Source of the DNA: Malurus cyaneus samueli
Taxonomy: Eukaryota; Chordata; Aves; Passeriformes; Maluridae
Reading direction: 5' to 3'
NCBI GenBank assembly: GCA_009741485.1
Contig: CM019230.1
Span: forward strand, 3,064,619-3,128,618
DNA: 64,000 bases
Every line of letters starts with the position of its first letter. The stretch's first letter is position 1. Of this stretch, positions 1 through 12,054 are shown piece after piece. Made by a program: the position numbers and the translations under genes. Below the pieces are notes generated by a model. The model had not been told where the DNA came from and did no database searches. It saw only the letters and a list, made by a program, of their open reading frames with translations.

Positions 1-438
1 TTCTATTTGCAAGCACAAGCCAGCCTTTCCTGTATTTAACTGAAAGGACCTCTTTGCAAGGCATGCCTCTCCTTTCCCTTGTTTTTAAATTAAAAGTGAA
101 CGCTCCGCACACTTTTGACATGGTTTGCAACGCGTCTTGATGGATCTCATCTCGCATTTCTGCGGTCACCAGGTTCCCCATGAATATTTGCAAAGCATCC
201 CCTTGTTCCAGCAAGTGCCGCCCGCCCTCCCTCGCTCCTCTCCGTGCATGTGTTTGTGAGCATCTTCCGATGCTCCCCGCGTCCCCGGGGCTGCCAGTGG
301 TTATTTGCATACCCCTGTCCCTGGGAGTGCTTGCGGGCATCCCTCACATCCTCGCATCGGAGCGCGGACCGTATTTGCAAACCTAGAGGGAGCATGTGGG
401 GTGCCCTCGACTTGTTTGAGTTCGCCCACGGACTCTCT
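1..438 (-). other. Proximal BPTF intron 1 (inverted block) with a TTTGCA-motif cluster
   Basis: Read on the minus strand this is the beginning of the intron after BPTF exon 1, and it continues beyond the window start. It holds six TTTGCA-type motifs, at about 7, 53, 123, 188, 305 and 373. The one at 303-310 is a perfect octamer, ATTTGCAT (ATGCAAAT on the minus strand). The surrounding pieces (gcatccc, catgcctctcc) also recur, so this may be a very degenerate tandem repeat. Confidence 0.5.
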
Positions 439-440
439 AC

Positions 441-1072
441 CTGGGGTGCTGCTGTAGGTGCTGTGGCTCCTGAAGCTGCTCTCAGTGCAATAACTGGCAT
501 CGTCTTCATCCTCCATCTCTTCGGGGTAGTCAGAGTCGTCGTCGTCCTCCTCCTCCATTATCTCCTCCTCCTCTTCCTCCTCGGAGTCCTGGTTATCCTC
601 GGGGTCTCCCTCCTCCTCCTCCTCGGACACCATGCTCTCCTCCTCCTCCTCGCTCTCATGATCGTCGTACACCACTTTGCTGATGCTTCTCCTGGACGAG
701 GCAGCCCTGCCTTGGCTGTTGCAGCTGCCTCCTGCGCCTCCTCCTCCCCCTGCTCCTGCCGCCCCGGCCCTGCCCCTGCCCTTACCGCCGCTGCCTCCCC
801 CACCGGGGGTGCTGCCGCCGCCGCCGCCCGCCTTCCTCTTGCCGCCCCCCCTGGGCGAGGCGGCGGCGGCGGCGGGCGACGAGGCCTGGGCAGCGCCGGC
901 TCCCTTCTGCTTGGGCCCCGCCGTCTCCGCCTGGGCCGCGGCCGCCCACCTGCGCGGCTGCTGCCGCGCTGCCGGAGCGCAGCCCGCCGATGGGCCGCCG
1001 GGCCGGGCGCTCGCCGGAGCGGCGGCCGCCGCCGGCTGCTGCTGCTTGGGCGGCCTGCCGCCGGCCCCGCAT
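441..1072 (-). CDS. BPTF: BPTF exon 1 (coding part), inverted relative to exons 2-32
   Basis: This exon encodes the N-terminus of the NURF subunit BPTF, on the strand opposite to the rest of the gene. The 3' half encodes SKVVYDDHESEEEEE, a long Glu/Asp tract, and SYCTESSFRSHSTYSSTPG, all highly characteristic of BPTF. The exon ends ACC CCA G at 441, followed by a GTAGAGAG donor at 440-433 read on the minus strand. The phase and residue (Gly, then Arg) fit exon 2 at 12,055 exactly. The likely start is ATG at 1072-1070 (MRGRR), matching the human N-terminus. From that ATG the frame does not reach the acidic region: MRGRR and PIGGLRS lie in one frame, while GRPPKQQQP and RWAAAAQAE lie in the frame that continues to the donor. 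The exon length of 632 is 2 mod 3 where 1 mod 3 is required. These breaks look like indel errors in GC-rich sequence, though real changes cannot be excluded. Confidence 0.88.
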
Positions 1073-1420
1073 CGCTGGGCCTGGCCGAGGGGGGAGGGGA
1101 AGGGCGGCTCGGGGGGCGCTCGGGTCCGGACAGGCGGCTACGGGCGAGCTCCGCGCCCCGCGGAGGGCGCGGGCCGGGCGGGGGGGGGGCCGGGCGAGCG
1201 GGCCGCGGCTCAACGCGAATCGCCGGCGCCCCGCTCCGGAACGCCGTCGGCGCCACTTGTTCCCGCCTGCGCCTCGGCCGCTCCCGCTGACTGGGGAAGC
1301 GGCACCAGGCCCCGAGCGCCTCACGTGACCGCCGCGCCCGCCGCCGCCGCCAGGGGGCGCCCCCGCCCGCCGTGAGGAACCGCCGCGACGGGGCGGCCCC
1401 GCGATCCCCGGCCCCGGTAC
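1073..1420 (-). promoter_or_regulatory. BPTF: BPTF CpG-island promoter and 5' UTR
   Basis: Extremely GC-rich, CpG-dense sequence lies directly upstream of the exon 1 ATG on the minus strand. It contains a perfect palindromic E-box, TCACGTGA, at 1321-1328, of the kind bound by USF/MITF-type factors. No TATA box is visible, as is usual for a broadly expressed CpG-island gene. The exact transcription start cannot be placed from sequence. Confidence 0.6.
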
Positions 1421-1660
1421 CCAGCCCGAACACCGAACCTGGCGAACCCGAACGGCACCGAACGCACGACTGGACCGAACCGAACCGGCACCGACCACCG
1501 ACCCCGGATCCGACACCGACATCAACCACTGGCACCGACAGCGGCGCCGACCCCGGCACCGACCCCGGATCCGACATCGGCACCGAACCCCAACCCAATC
1601 CCGGCGCCAGCTCCTGTCACTGATCCCGAATCCGGCACCGACCCAAGCACCGGCACCGCC
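1420..1660. repeat. Degenerate GC-rich minisatellite, CCGA-based
   Basis: The stretch is built of variants of accgacaccgac, accccggatccgac and ggcaccgacc, repeated imperfectly many times. Long open frames in it (Asp/Gly/Pro/Thr-rich on plus, Gly/Ser/Val-rich on minus) are by-products of the repeat and not genes. Around 1,660 the composition drops abruptly to AT-rich sequence. Confidence 0.75.
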
Positions 1661-4600
1661 CCTCATATAGTTTGGGGAAAAGTGCACAGGGCCTCATTGC
1701 AAGGATGTAAACCTAGTTTGAGTTCAACACAAAGATTAAAATGTGGAGGTTGAGTCAGAAGTCTTGCATTTAAATAGTGCATTTATCTTAAGGTATAGCA
1801 GCCTTTAAAACTCACATTGGGGTTAAAATTCATTAAACATAATTGTGATTTTGTTTTAAATTCCAATTGAAAATTTGGGAAATTTTTAAGGCCTGCACTT
1901 ATGTTTGTCCTTAATTGGTTCATTCACCAAGCTTCAAAAATTGTTTTAGTTAAACTTGAGCACTTTGGATTTATTTGAACTTATTCCAGAATGGAGGTCA
2001 AGCTTATAATACTTTCTTTCCTTTTTTTTTTTTTTTTTTTTTTATTTTTTTTTTTCTAAGTCCTTTGAGCTAGGAGAGTACTTCAACTTAGGGTGACCTG
2101 GTATGATTTGGGCTACAGGATGGCAGACACTGCTGTTGTATGAGTATTTGGCCGGTTTGGAAGAGGGGAGGAACAGGTTGTTGGTGTGAATACCTTGCAT
2201 CTTAATTAAAAAAGGAATGCAGTTCCGAGTAGTTAGCTGATGACTTTAAAAGGGAGAAGTACTGGCTGCTAAATTGTTTTTATTTTGGTGAGTTAGTGAT
2301 ATCACCTCATTCTGTGATTTCATAACAGTACTTTTAAAAGCTCTGGGTGTTTGTCTGTGTGTATATATGTTTAAATTTATATCCATATGCCCAAGAACCT
2401 AAATGAATCAAAATAAGTAGAAACATTATTAAATTGAATTTTAAGATGGAAGTTTACCTGTTGCAGGGATGTCCTGCAATTAAATTGACTTTTTTTTGAA
2501 TATTTATTACTTTAAGATTGAGACCTGGCTTCACACAAGAAAAAAGCTCTGAAATACATTCTTAACTTTTAACTCTCCATTTTCTGCTAAGTTGTGATAA
2601 CTTGAATTTTTATTACTTTTTTTGGGAGTGCTTATGTCAGGGAAATAATATTTTTATGTTTTTAGCTGGCTATGCCAGGATAATATTTTTTACATGAGCA
2701 TCCAGGTTTAAAATGAGTTCTGCAGAGAATGGGTGTATGCCATTTTTCAAATGTGCTAAGTGTTTTGGCAAATCAGAAGATAGCTCTTGTGTGCATTGTT
2801 GTACAAGCATAGACAGGTTTTATGTGGTATTTAGGTCTATCAGAAACCATTTTGATAATTTATATGTTTATTTCTCACTTGGTCAGGACTACTTCAGCTG
2901 AGTTTATTAAGAGAAGTGTAAGTGTAAGCATTTTTATCTTTAGGTGCTTTTGCTCTATACCGAGTTTTTAAGGGTTAAAACGTTTGTGTTTTTATTTTGG
3001 CAATTTACTGGTGGTTCTCATTAGTTCAGTGTTTGCCTAAAGATCTCCTGCCCTCCTTCCCTCTCTCCCACACACACTCTTGCCCTTCTGTGAAGATATT
3101 ACAAACTTTTCATTCAGGCAGCTGAATCCCTGAACAACACCTGCATCGGGAGCGTGGCTGTGCAGGGGTGGCACTGATGGAAATCTCAGTCTTGTCATAA
3201 TCCTGCAAAAGATACTGCCCATCAGAGCAGCGTTGATAGGCAAGGCAGGGCTTTATCTACCATCAGTATCTCTGTGTCTGACAGAGCACGGAGGAGGCAA
3301 GAGCAGGGCAGAAGTGCAGAGTTGTGTTTCCAGTGTCGATTCAGGGACTCCAGAGCTGTTTGACTTGGGTGCGCCCTGGGCCAGAGTTGGTCCTTGGCTG
3401 TGTTTAGATAAAAGCGGGGTTTATTTCCTATCCTTGTCTTCAAGCAGGATAAATTGTAACACAGGGACAGAGTTCCTGTGCTGAGCTGGAGGGTTTGAAG
3501 CAGTGTCTCCTCCCTTTGGTTCCAACTGGTTCCTGACAACTGTGCAGGTTTTTTACCGGAGGAGATGATGAACAATCCTTCTCCTTTTAACTTCCCTAAG
3601 TCATGTGCAACCTGAGTTACAGCCACTGTCAGGATGTAGTCTTAGGGGCTGAAGAGTACTTTCGAGAGCAGGATATTGAATAATTGCCATCCCAATCAAA
3701 CTCTGCTGCCAAGCAAGCTTTTGCACATAAATCACATCCCACTTAAATGGGGGACAGACTTGCTGCAGTTTTTTCTAACTTGTGTTAAACAGTGAATTGA
3801 AAGATCACAGGGCAATGTCTCTGGCCAAGAAAGCCTCAGGTTTGTGCTGTGATGGGCAGCTTATGATTTATCTTGAACTTAGATGTAGGAGTACTTCTTT
3901 ACTATAACATAGTAAAATTAATATCAGAATATAAAATTATTAAACTATTTAAAGAAGCAAAATCTTACAAAAGTCTTTAAAATATCTTTAATATACCGCT
4001 TAGTAATGGTGCAGTAAAAACTTAGTGTGTGAATGACAATTCTTTTTCTTCTGCTGGCTGTACTTTTGGCAGAGGGATTGTGTGTGTGTGTAATGTCCCT
4101 TCCCTCTCTTTGCATCCCCAGAAGGTGGATGAACTGTTAAGTATCCTGTGTATCTTGTATCACTAAACATTTTTGCCATTCCCTGCCCACTGTCAATTCT
4201 ACTTCAGGCTTGTCACTGTTGCATTACAGTTACTAAGTGTTTTCCATATGTTGCAGAATTTTAAGAGAAGGGTTTAATCAAGAGGCCTAGAAGTCCGTAA
4301 TTTTTGGTTTCTTGATTTTTCTTCATCAGAAACTTGGAAAGCTAGTTTTAGGAAGAGTTATACATCCAGCTTGTGGCTGAGATCATCATTATCAAGCAAA
4401 TACACGACACTGGAATTGGGAGCCAAAATACTTATCTTAAAATACATTAAATAGTATTTTTAGATGGATTTTGCTAGTCTGAGCATTTGCAGGGATTGAC
4501 TATTGTTTCTGTTAACCAGTTACTTCACAGTGTGGTTTTATCTTCAGTGGAGGAATTTAGCTGGAAACCAGGTACTGAATTTTGTGTATCTGTAGTAATT

Positions 4601-7600
4601 TTTTATCTGAACATGTTTTCACTCTCTTGAAGAATTGTCTAAGTGAAGACACTGAGATACCACTTTAAGATATGCAGCCTCCTTTGTCTGCCAGGTGAGA
4701 AGATTTACCAGCCTCCCAAACTTACCTGGGGTACCCTCTTCTCTAAATTAAACCTGACATGCTCTTATTTTACCGTTTAGTGATCTGCACTTTGATTTGT
4801 GCTCTAGAGAGAATGATCACTAGTTCATCGTGCCACTCATGAAAAATGTAGAAGACTGAGTCTTAACAAAGAAATTGTGTAGAAGGCCAAAGGAGTAAAT
4901 CTGGGGCTGATCCTGCTGCATTGACTTGTAAATTGGCAGCTTATCTGAAAAGAGCTTTGTCACTTCAGTCATCTCAGAAGCTCTGAGCAGCAAATACCTC
5001 ACCCTTATCAAAGTATGTGTGTTGTAAAAGGTAGAATAATTTGATGTGCTGCCGATGACTTTATTGTGCAAACTTTTTTTGTGGATCTGCAGTAAAATTC
5101 TTTAACTGCTCATTGTGTTGCATGGAGGACGTGTAAGGTGAATAAACAGATTTTAGTAGATAGTCCCAGGACTGGAACTGGCTCTCGTGGCTCATTATAA
5201 ATTTATCCTGAGTGTGTCCAAAGAAATTGTCTAACTGTTCCTAAAAATCATTCTGTTAGTCCTACCTGTGGTTTTGGCCGGGTTCTTTTTCTTTGCCTGG
5301 GTTCTAAGCACAAAAGGGTTGTGCCTCTGCTACTCAGAGTGATCTCACCTGCTGCTTGTCTTGCATTAGTTATCCAAATGTTAAACGATGCCATAGAATG
5401 TGGGAGGGTTTGTGTTCTTGGCTCCTGAGGGAGTGCTGATGACTATAATATTGAGAAATTAAATCCTTAATGTAAAATCAGTGGAGAACCCTAGTTTGAT
5501 TCAAAAGTGTACTGCTGACAAGTGTGCAAACTGAAAAAAGAAGCAGCCAGAAGTTTTACAGTTTTAAAAGAACATAAAGACCTACTTTTGTAAAGGCAAG
5601 GCAGGAGTCAAACTTACTTAGGAGCACGTGTGAGAATTGATGTGATGTCAGTGCACTCAGGATCTAGTTTAATAACCAGTTAAACTTCCAACTTCCAAAG
5701 CTTTTGTGGTGCTTGGAATGCCTCATTTTTAATGTTGGTTTCATTTTTAAGTTTAATCTTATTTACAGTTGATTTTTTTTCTTCAGACTAAATAAATTTG
5801 CATTAGGTGTGATTACTGCAGAGCAATATTCAAATTGGACCTTCACCTACAAGTAGTTACAAATGCATCTTATCCTTTCAGAAAATTTTTCTGGAACAGA
5901 CTGCTTAACTTGTGAATATTAGAAACATGATTATCATGTTGGCATTTCTATAAAGGAAAAAAGTGTTTTGTACAAGTCAAAGCCTTTAATTTCAGCCCAT
6001 CCCAAGAAAAAGATTTAGATTTTCTATTTTGGTACTGCTTTTCATAATATATTCTTATTTTATGTTAAACTCATTCATTTTACTGCTTTTTTCCTTTTCT
6101 GGAAGCTGAGCAAATGTTCTCCCAAGAGGTTGACTTTTAATTAAAGAACCAGTTTGGATATTGCTGTGGCAAACATGCAGCTCTATCCAGTTTCTGCATT
6201 CTGCTGTGAAAGGGAAAAACCACAGAAAAAGGTTCTCTTACACATTTTCATCAACTGTTTTCAGTTTTCTCAATGATATCTACCAAAAACTTGTGCATTG
6301 CTATACAGTCTCATTTGAAACATGCCTGGTGCAAAGTAATAATACAGGACAGCAAGTCTGTGTTTATTATAACCAAATCAAAATAGGAAGATCTCTGGGA
6401 GTTTGAGAGCAGTCAAAAGGGAAAGTTTCCAGGAGGAAGGAAAATGTAGGAGAGGGCGTCTTCCCTAAGGAGTGCTCGTGCTTCCAGGACATCATATATA
6501 ACTGCCAGCTGGTCTTTATGTTGAGAAGTTTCTGCAGTGACTCACAATCTGGAAAAAAAACCAGCCCAGTTCTGCTTTACTGAAGATGGACTTTCATGTA
6601 ATAGTAGTGTGGTTTGACTTGGCTTGTGGAACTTGCAGCCAAAATTTAAATTTTTTGGGGGATAAAATTGAGAGTCTTTTCACTTGCTGGGGACAATTTT
6701 GTAGAGTGTGACTGGAGGGGTGGGGTTTTTTTTCTGTATTTGCCCTGCTCCTGTGACAGGTTGCTGAAGTATCTGAAGCTCCTTGATCTCTTTTCTCTCC
6801 CAAATACTCCTGCCAAGTTTATCTTCTCCATAGCAACTGTGAGCAGGAACTCTGAGAAGAGCTCAAGTGCTGAGAAATGATGAGGAAGGGAAAGTTCTTA
6901 GAGAAGTGAAGTGAGACCAGTTGTGAGCTTTCGAATCGAGAGAGGCTGGAACAAGTGTTTATTTTTTTACATCAGACCAATGCAGCCACCACTCTGTCCC
7001 TGTTTAAACAAAACAGTGGTTCTGGCAGAATATTTGTTCTGTAGGACCTCCATCCACCAGTCCAGTATCCAGCACTTGAACATGTTGGGCTGAAAGGCTG
7101 TGTTTAATGGAGGGGAAGGATGTGTAACATCAGTGAGACAAGGCAAAACTGGATTTTTTTTGTTAGGCTATGTGTGTATGGTGTACAAATACAACTAAAG
7201 CTGAAAAGCATGGAGTTTTTAGTTGTGATACAATATTTCTTTATTGTGGACACTGATGTTAATAGTTAATTCAGATACTGTTTCCATGAACCTGCAGATG
7301 TGTTCAAGGTAGTTATGGTAGTTGTAAGTTCTGTGTTCTCCTGTGGTAAAGAATAGATGTGACTTTCCCTTTTCTTCTTCCAGTCTGTGAATGAAAATGG
7401 AGACAAGCTTTTAAACTCTTTTTAATTTCTAAATTTTGAAAGGGTCAGCATTTGAACCAAGTAAGTTGAATAGATGGAAATTAAAAAAAAATGAAGCAGT
7501 GCTTTGGCATTTTTTAGTAAGTTCTGGTTTTGGATGTTCAGACTGTTACTTCAGTAACTTCATTTTATTTCAAGTATCATTAGTGTGTTTGCTTAAATAT

Positions 7601-10600
7601 TTGTAATATAAATTATTTTAGTAGATTATCCTAAGTGTAGACTATAATTATCAGTATCTATAATTAAATGTGCCATGGGAATAGAATTATTTACTCTTTA
7701 GTCTTAATTACAGGCAGTTCTTCAGCTAGAGAATTTAAAATAGGGACAGGTAACCACTGCAGGCTGCTTCAGCACTTGGGGAGACAACCAGGGAAGGACT
7801 TGGCATTTAAAAGAAGCTTGTGCTAGATAGAAATGTAGTTCTGAGACACTCCAGGGGATCTGGATCCTGTCAATAGTCCAACTGTGGCAGCAGGAGACTA
7901 TTGGCAAGTCAATTTTTTTTCCTCCTTATAAAGCTATGGAATTTGAGTGGTGTAGAAGTGGACATTTTCTGCCTTTGTAGTGCCTCAAACTTGGAGGTGA
8001 AATTTGATTCAGAGACTTAATTAATATGCAGAAACGATCTCAGAAGTGTCCAATTTGCATGTAATAAAACTTGAGCACGTTTTGGGAAACTTCAATGTGA
8101 TTAAATTGAGAGTGGATTTCTTGAATTGAGAGTAGTTACATGAAGATTCAGTTTGAAGTGTGGTCAGTCAGTTGGTGGTGTTTAGAGAAGTAACCTGCCA
8201 GTGCACCTGCGCTGCAATTCTTTTGGTGGTTTTTGGGTTAAACATAGTACTACATACTGCAATTTCTACTTGAAGCAAAAATTCCCTGTGTGGGCCCAAA
8301 ATCCTTGACAAATGATAACAAGTTTAAAAAAAAAAGAAAAGGTTGCCAAATCCTAGTATCTCTAAAATAATTTAAACTAAAAGAAAGTGTTTGAAGTGGC
8401 CAGAGTTCTTTGTAGGGCTGTGGAGTTTTTTTGTGTCTGCCAGTGAATGTCAAATTCAAACACTGGCCCATTCGCTTCATGAAAAAGAAGATTGTCCTTG
8501 AAAGTGAAGAGCTTGAAAAATTGGGTATGTTTATTGTAGGAAAACATTTTTCAGCGTTTGAGAGATTTTTTTTTTGTGTGTGTGTGTTTATGAGGCACAG
8601 TTGGGTAAACATGGACTGTGATCTTCAAAAACCTTCACAGGAGGTGGAACTGGAGGGTGAGCTGTGTGGGTTGTCAGCACACTGAAAAATCAGCAGTGAA
8701 GAAAGGTTATCCACCCAACCAGTAAAATACCAACATTTCAGCTCAAAAAAAGAGACTGTAGCACCTTAACATCATTGTATCATATTGCATTGACCTGCAC
8801 TTTTAATTCCAGTTCAGCAACCACTTACAATGCTTCAAGATTTATGAGCACCTTGGCAGAGAATGTCCATCCTTATCACTGGAGATTATTAGACTACTTG
8901 GGTTTGTTGCTTTGGGCTTTTGAGGTATTTTTTTTAAAGGTGTCTGAGTGTTTCTTGTGATCACAGTTGTGTATTGGTCAGTAACGTATTTGAGCACGAA
9001 TTGCTTGGAATGTCTGAATTTCCAAATCACACTTTGTGATTCTCTTCTTGACTTCAAATTCTCTTCAACCCCAGTGCAGAGAATATTAATAACAAATTGA
9101 AAGTGAAATTGGAAAGCAAAAAGTCAGCATAGAAAGATTTGAAATACTGCCATCAAGTCATTTAAGAAAAATACAATTTCTTTCTAAAATATTCTGCATC
9201 TTTGAATACTTGCCATTTTTATCTCTGGAAACCAGTTTATATTTAGTTTAGAACTGTTCAGAGCAGTTTCATGTCCGAAAAGAGAAATGATTTGAGCTCT
9301 TGAGCTGTGGTTTTGGTTGGGGAGTGATGAGGTGCACAATAGTAAAATGTGCTGCAACTGTGAGGCCTAACACAAATGAAGCACACATTTTAGAATGCAC
9401 TATGCTTTTCCTCTTGTCTGTTTTACTATTGCTTTTGAAATTTCTGTTCTTTATACCAAAGCAAACATGAAAATACATAAATTGATTTGAGTAGGAGATG
9501 GAATGGTGTGACTAATGCAGTCACAGGGTTGCATTGTGCTTGCACCAAAGTACAATTCTTTATTATGCTATTATGACATACTTTGTATTCTAGATTTCTA
9601 ATTGTACCAACATGCTTCCTTTGTAAGAGGAAGTGTTAGAGATTTGTCACTTCTGATTAATTCAGGTAAAGCAGGGTTAACGTCCACGCTGCTCTCTTTC
9701 TTGAAGGGTGGTTTTATGGCTTTACTGTGTGACAGACACACTTTTCTGCTACAGTTGCAAACACTGGAAAGAATCCTGGTTGATAGTTCTGCTGGCTTTT
9801 GTGATATTTGGACTCTGGGAGGGCCATCAGTGATTTCAGAGTATCAGTTCTGTGGTGCTGGTGGTATTGTCTGGTATGGCCAGCTAGGTCTGCAGTGTTG
9901 AAGGAAGCTCCAGGACCCTGAAGCAGCTTAATGTGTGAACGTGCCTTTTTTTAAAATTTGGGATCTTTAATTAAACCAGGTGTGGCTTATGCTTCTGTGA
10001 TTTTGGCTCATGGTGATAGAAAAGTTGAGTTTAATCTAGAGAACACTTGCTTTGTGTCTGACTGTAAAACTCCTTTGTCTTTGTGTGTTTGCCATGATTA
10101 AACATTTTCCACTGATTTGGGCAGAGGCATGTTGGAAGACAGTCATAGAAGCATTCTTTCATTTTCCACAGTCTGAACTCCAACTTCACTAAACTTGGAA
10201 AGTTATTTTTATCCACAGATGATGTTGACCCATTACTTCTGTAATGGAAACATCTTGTGGTTAATTTTCTATATTGTTTGGGTGTGTAATTTGTTGCATA
10301 AGATTTCAGTCTCAAACATTGGAAAGGGAGAGCTGTATCTGGTGCCCTCTTGCCATACCGGCCTAAGGATTGATTTAATGTTCTGGAATCACTGGTTGTG
10401 CATCAAGGTGTTTCTTAGAGATAGCTTTTCTTTCTGGTAACATCTTTCCCCTTTTCAGTTCATTAAAGTTTTAATGATGGTGTTTCAGGCTCAGCAGGAT
10501 CTACCTTAGCAGGTCTTCTCCCACATTATTTTCTGTATTTATGGGAGCATGGAAGGGAGTAGGGTGGGTTGAACAAGAGCTACAGAGAATCGTTTCCTCT

Positions 10601-12054
10601 TAATGGTAACATCCAAGCTGACTGGAGCTCACCTTATCTCTTGATTTCTTTGAGTTTTTGGGGAGATCTGTTATTTGCAGAATTCAGTCAAGAAATTATT
10701 AATGTGAAACTTTAAATTCCAAACTACTGGTTGTGTCACTCTTCAGTCTCAGAACACACCAAGTTTAATACATGTCCCATTTAATAAAGTGTGTGTGGGA
10801 AGTGGCTGTTGTGGAGACGTGCAGTTTTTCTTTGGATTTTCTCTGTGCATGAAATTTCTCCTGCCGACACTTTTCTATGGACAATTGATAATTTTGAAAC
10901 TCAGTTGTTGACCAGAATCTTAGTATGCTTTGTAAGAGGACCTAAAGCCAGTTTTCATCTCAGTTCTTGGTTTAAACCTAGATGATGGTTTATGATATTT
11001 TCTTGACTTATGTGGGTCTTTTTCTATAAAGGGAAATAACTTTAATGAGTGTATCTAAAACTTTTAACTGATAGCTGAGAAATGGTTGCATGTATCTGGT
11101 TATTCTGATAAAAGAATAAAACATTTCATCTGTCAGGTAGTGTCATTTACAAAATCTTTCCTCTTTTGTTTTTCCCTCTGCTTGGCATCAAGAATAGTAG
11201 AATTCAGTGGAAGGAAGTGCAGCATCTTATCTGAATTGGCATCTGAGACTGAATTAATTATGCTCATGTCTTTTTTTTTTTTTTTAGATAGTAAAACAGC
11301 TCTTTAGATTAGCTTTTTTTGGTAAGCTTTGTCCTTCCATAATTCTGCCTCCTTATTCTGTGGATATGGCTCCTGTTTTATTGAAGGATGAGGGTGGGTT
11401 TTTGCTTCTTTGTTTTGAGAAATGGAGAATTTTTGAAATATTTTCATAAAACATCACATTGACCCTCTGGTTTTGGTTTGTAGGTAGCCAGGATAATATT
11501 CTAGTTAGAAAGCAGTGGTCAACGTGCTTTAGGTTCTCATTTGTATTTTAATGTGGTTGAAATTGATGTCCAGAGTGCATCAACTCTTAGGAATTGAGAT
11601 GGGCTTTCCTGGATGCTATTGCTGGATGGGAGAATAATTTGCAATAATTTAGTACAAAATATTTATTTGGAGCTTGGTGTTTCAAGTTTTAACCAGTTAT
11701 GCTGAGGAAAAATGAGGAAAAAATTAGTATTGTGGCTGTGGGAAATGTCTTTCTTTTTAAGTGGTTTCATCAATGATGTTTCTAGATGTCATTTTAAAGA
11801 TTCAGTAGATGTATATTGTATGAGAAATGCAGTCACTGTGTGTATCTAAAGCAAAATTTCAGATATCTTGTATTTTGTTTTCTTGCTGTTAGTTAAAGTA
11901 TAAGATGATTAGCTGAGTTAACACATTTATGTAACTGTGAAGCTTGTGAAGCCTTAATTTGCAGTAGTTCAAAATGTTAACAGTCATTGATGATGGATGT
12001 TTAAACACATTGCCCTGTGAACACCAAGATTCTTACTGTTGTTTTCTATTCCAG
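1661..12054 (+). other. AT-rich non-coding DNA, at least partly BPTF intron 1
   Basis: No exon or RNA gene could be supported in these 10.4 kb. The right end is the acceptor of BPTF exon 2 (ttctattccag). There is a poly-T tract at 2022-2055 (one interrupting A), a short (GT)n at 4080-4091 and a T10(GT)6 run at 8566-8587. Open frames of 60-134 codons lack any recognisable domain or codon bias. Because exon 1 is in the opposite orientation, an orientation breakpoint should lie somewhere here, most simply near 1,660. Confidence 0.6.
2022..2055. repeat. Poly-T tract
   Basis: A run of 22 T, one A, then 11 T. It is a simple repeat within AT-rich non-coding DNA. Confidence 0.95.

Noticed and set aside
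244..1687. Long open frames on both strands in the CpG island (up to about 348 codons)
   Set aside because: They are GC-driven, low-complexity and overlap the real exon 1 in other frames; only the acidic-tract frame and the MRGRR frame pieces match BPTF.
3222..3626. 134-codon minus-strand open frame in the non-coding region before BPTF exon 2
   Set aside because: No recognisable domain, no splice context, and normal length for chance open frames over 10 kb.
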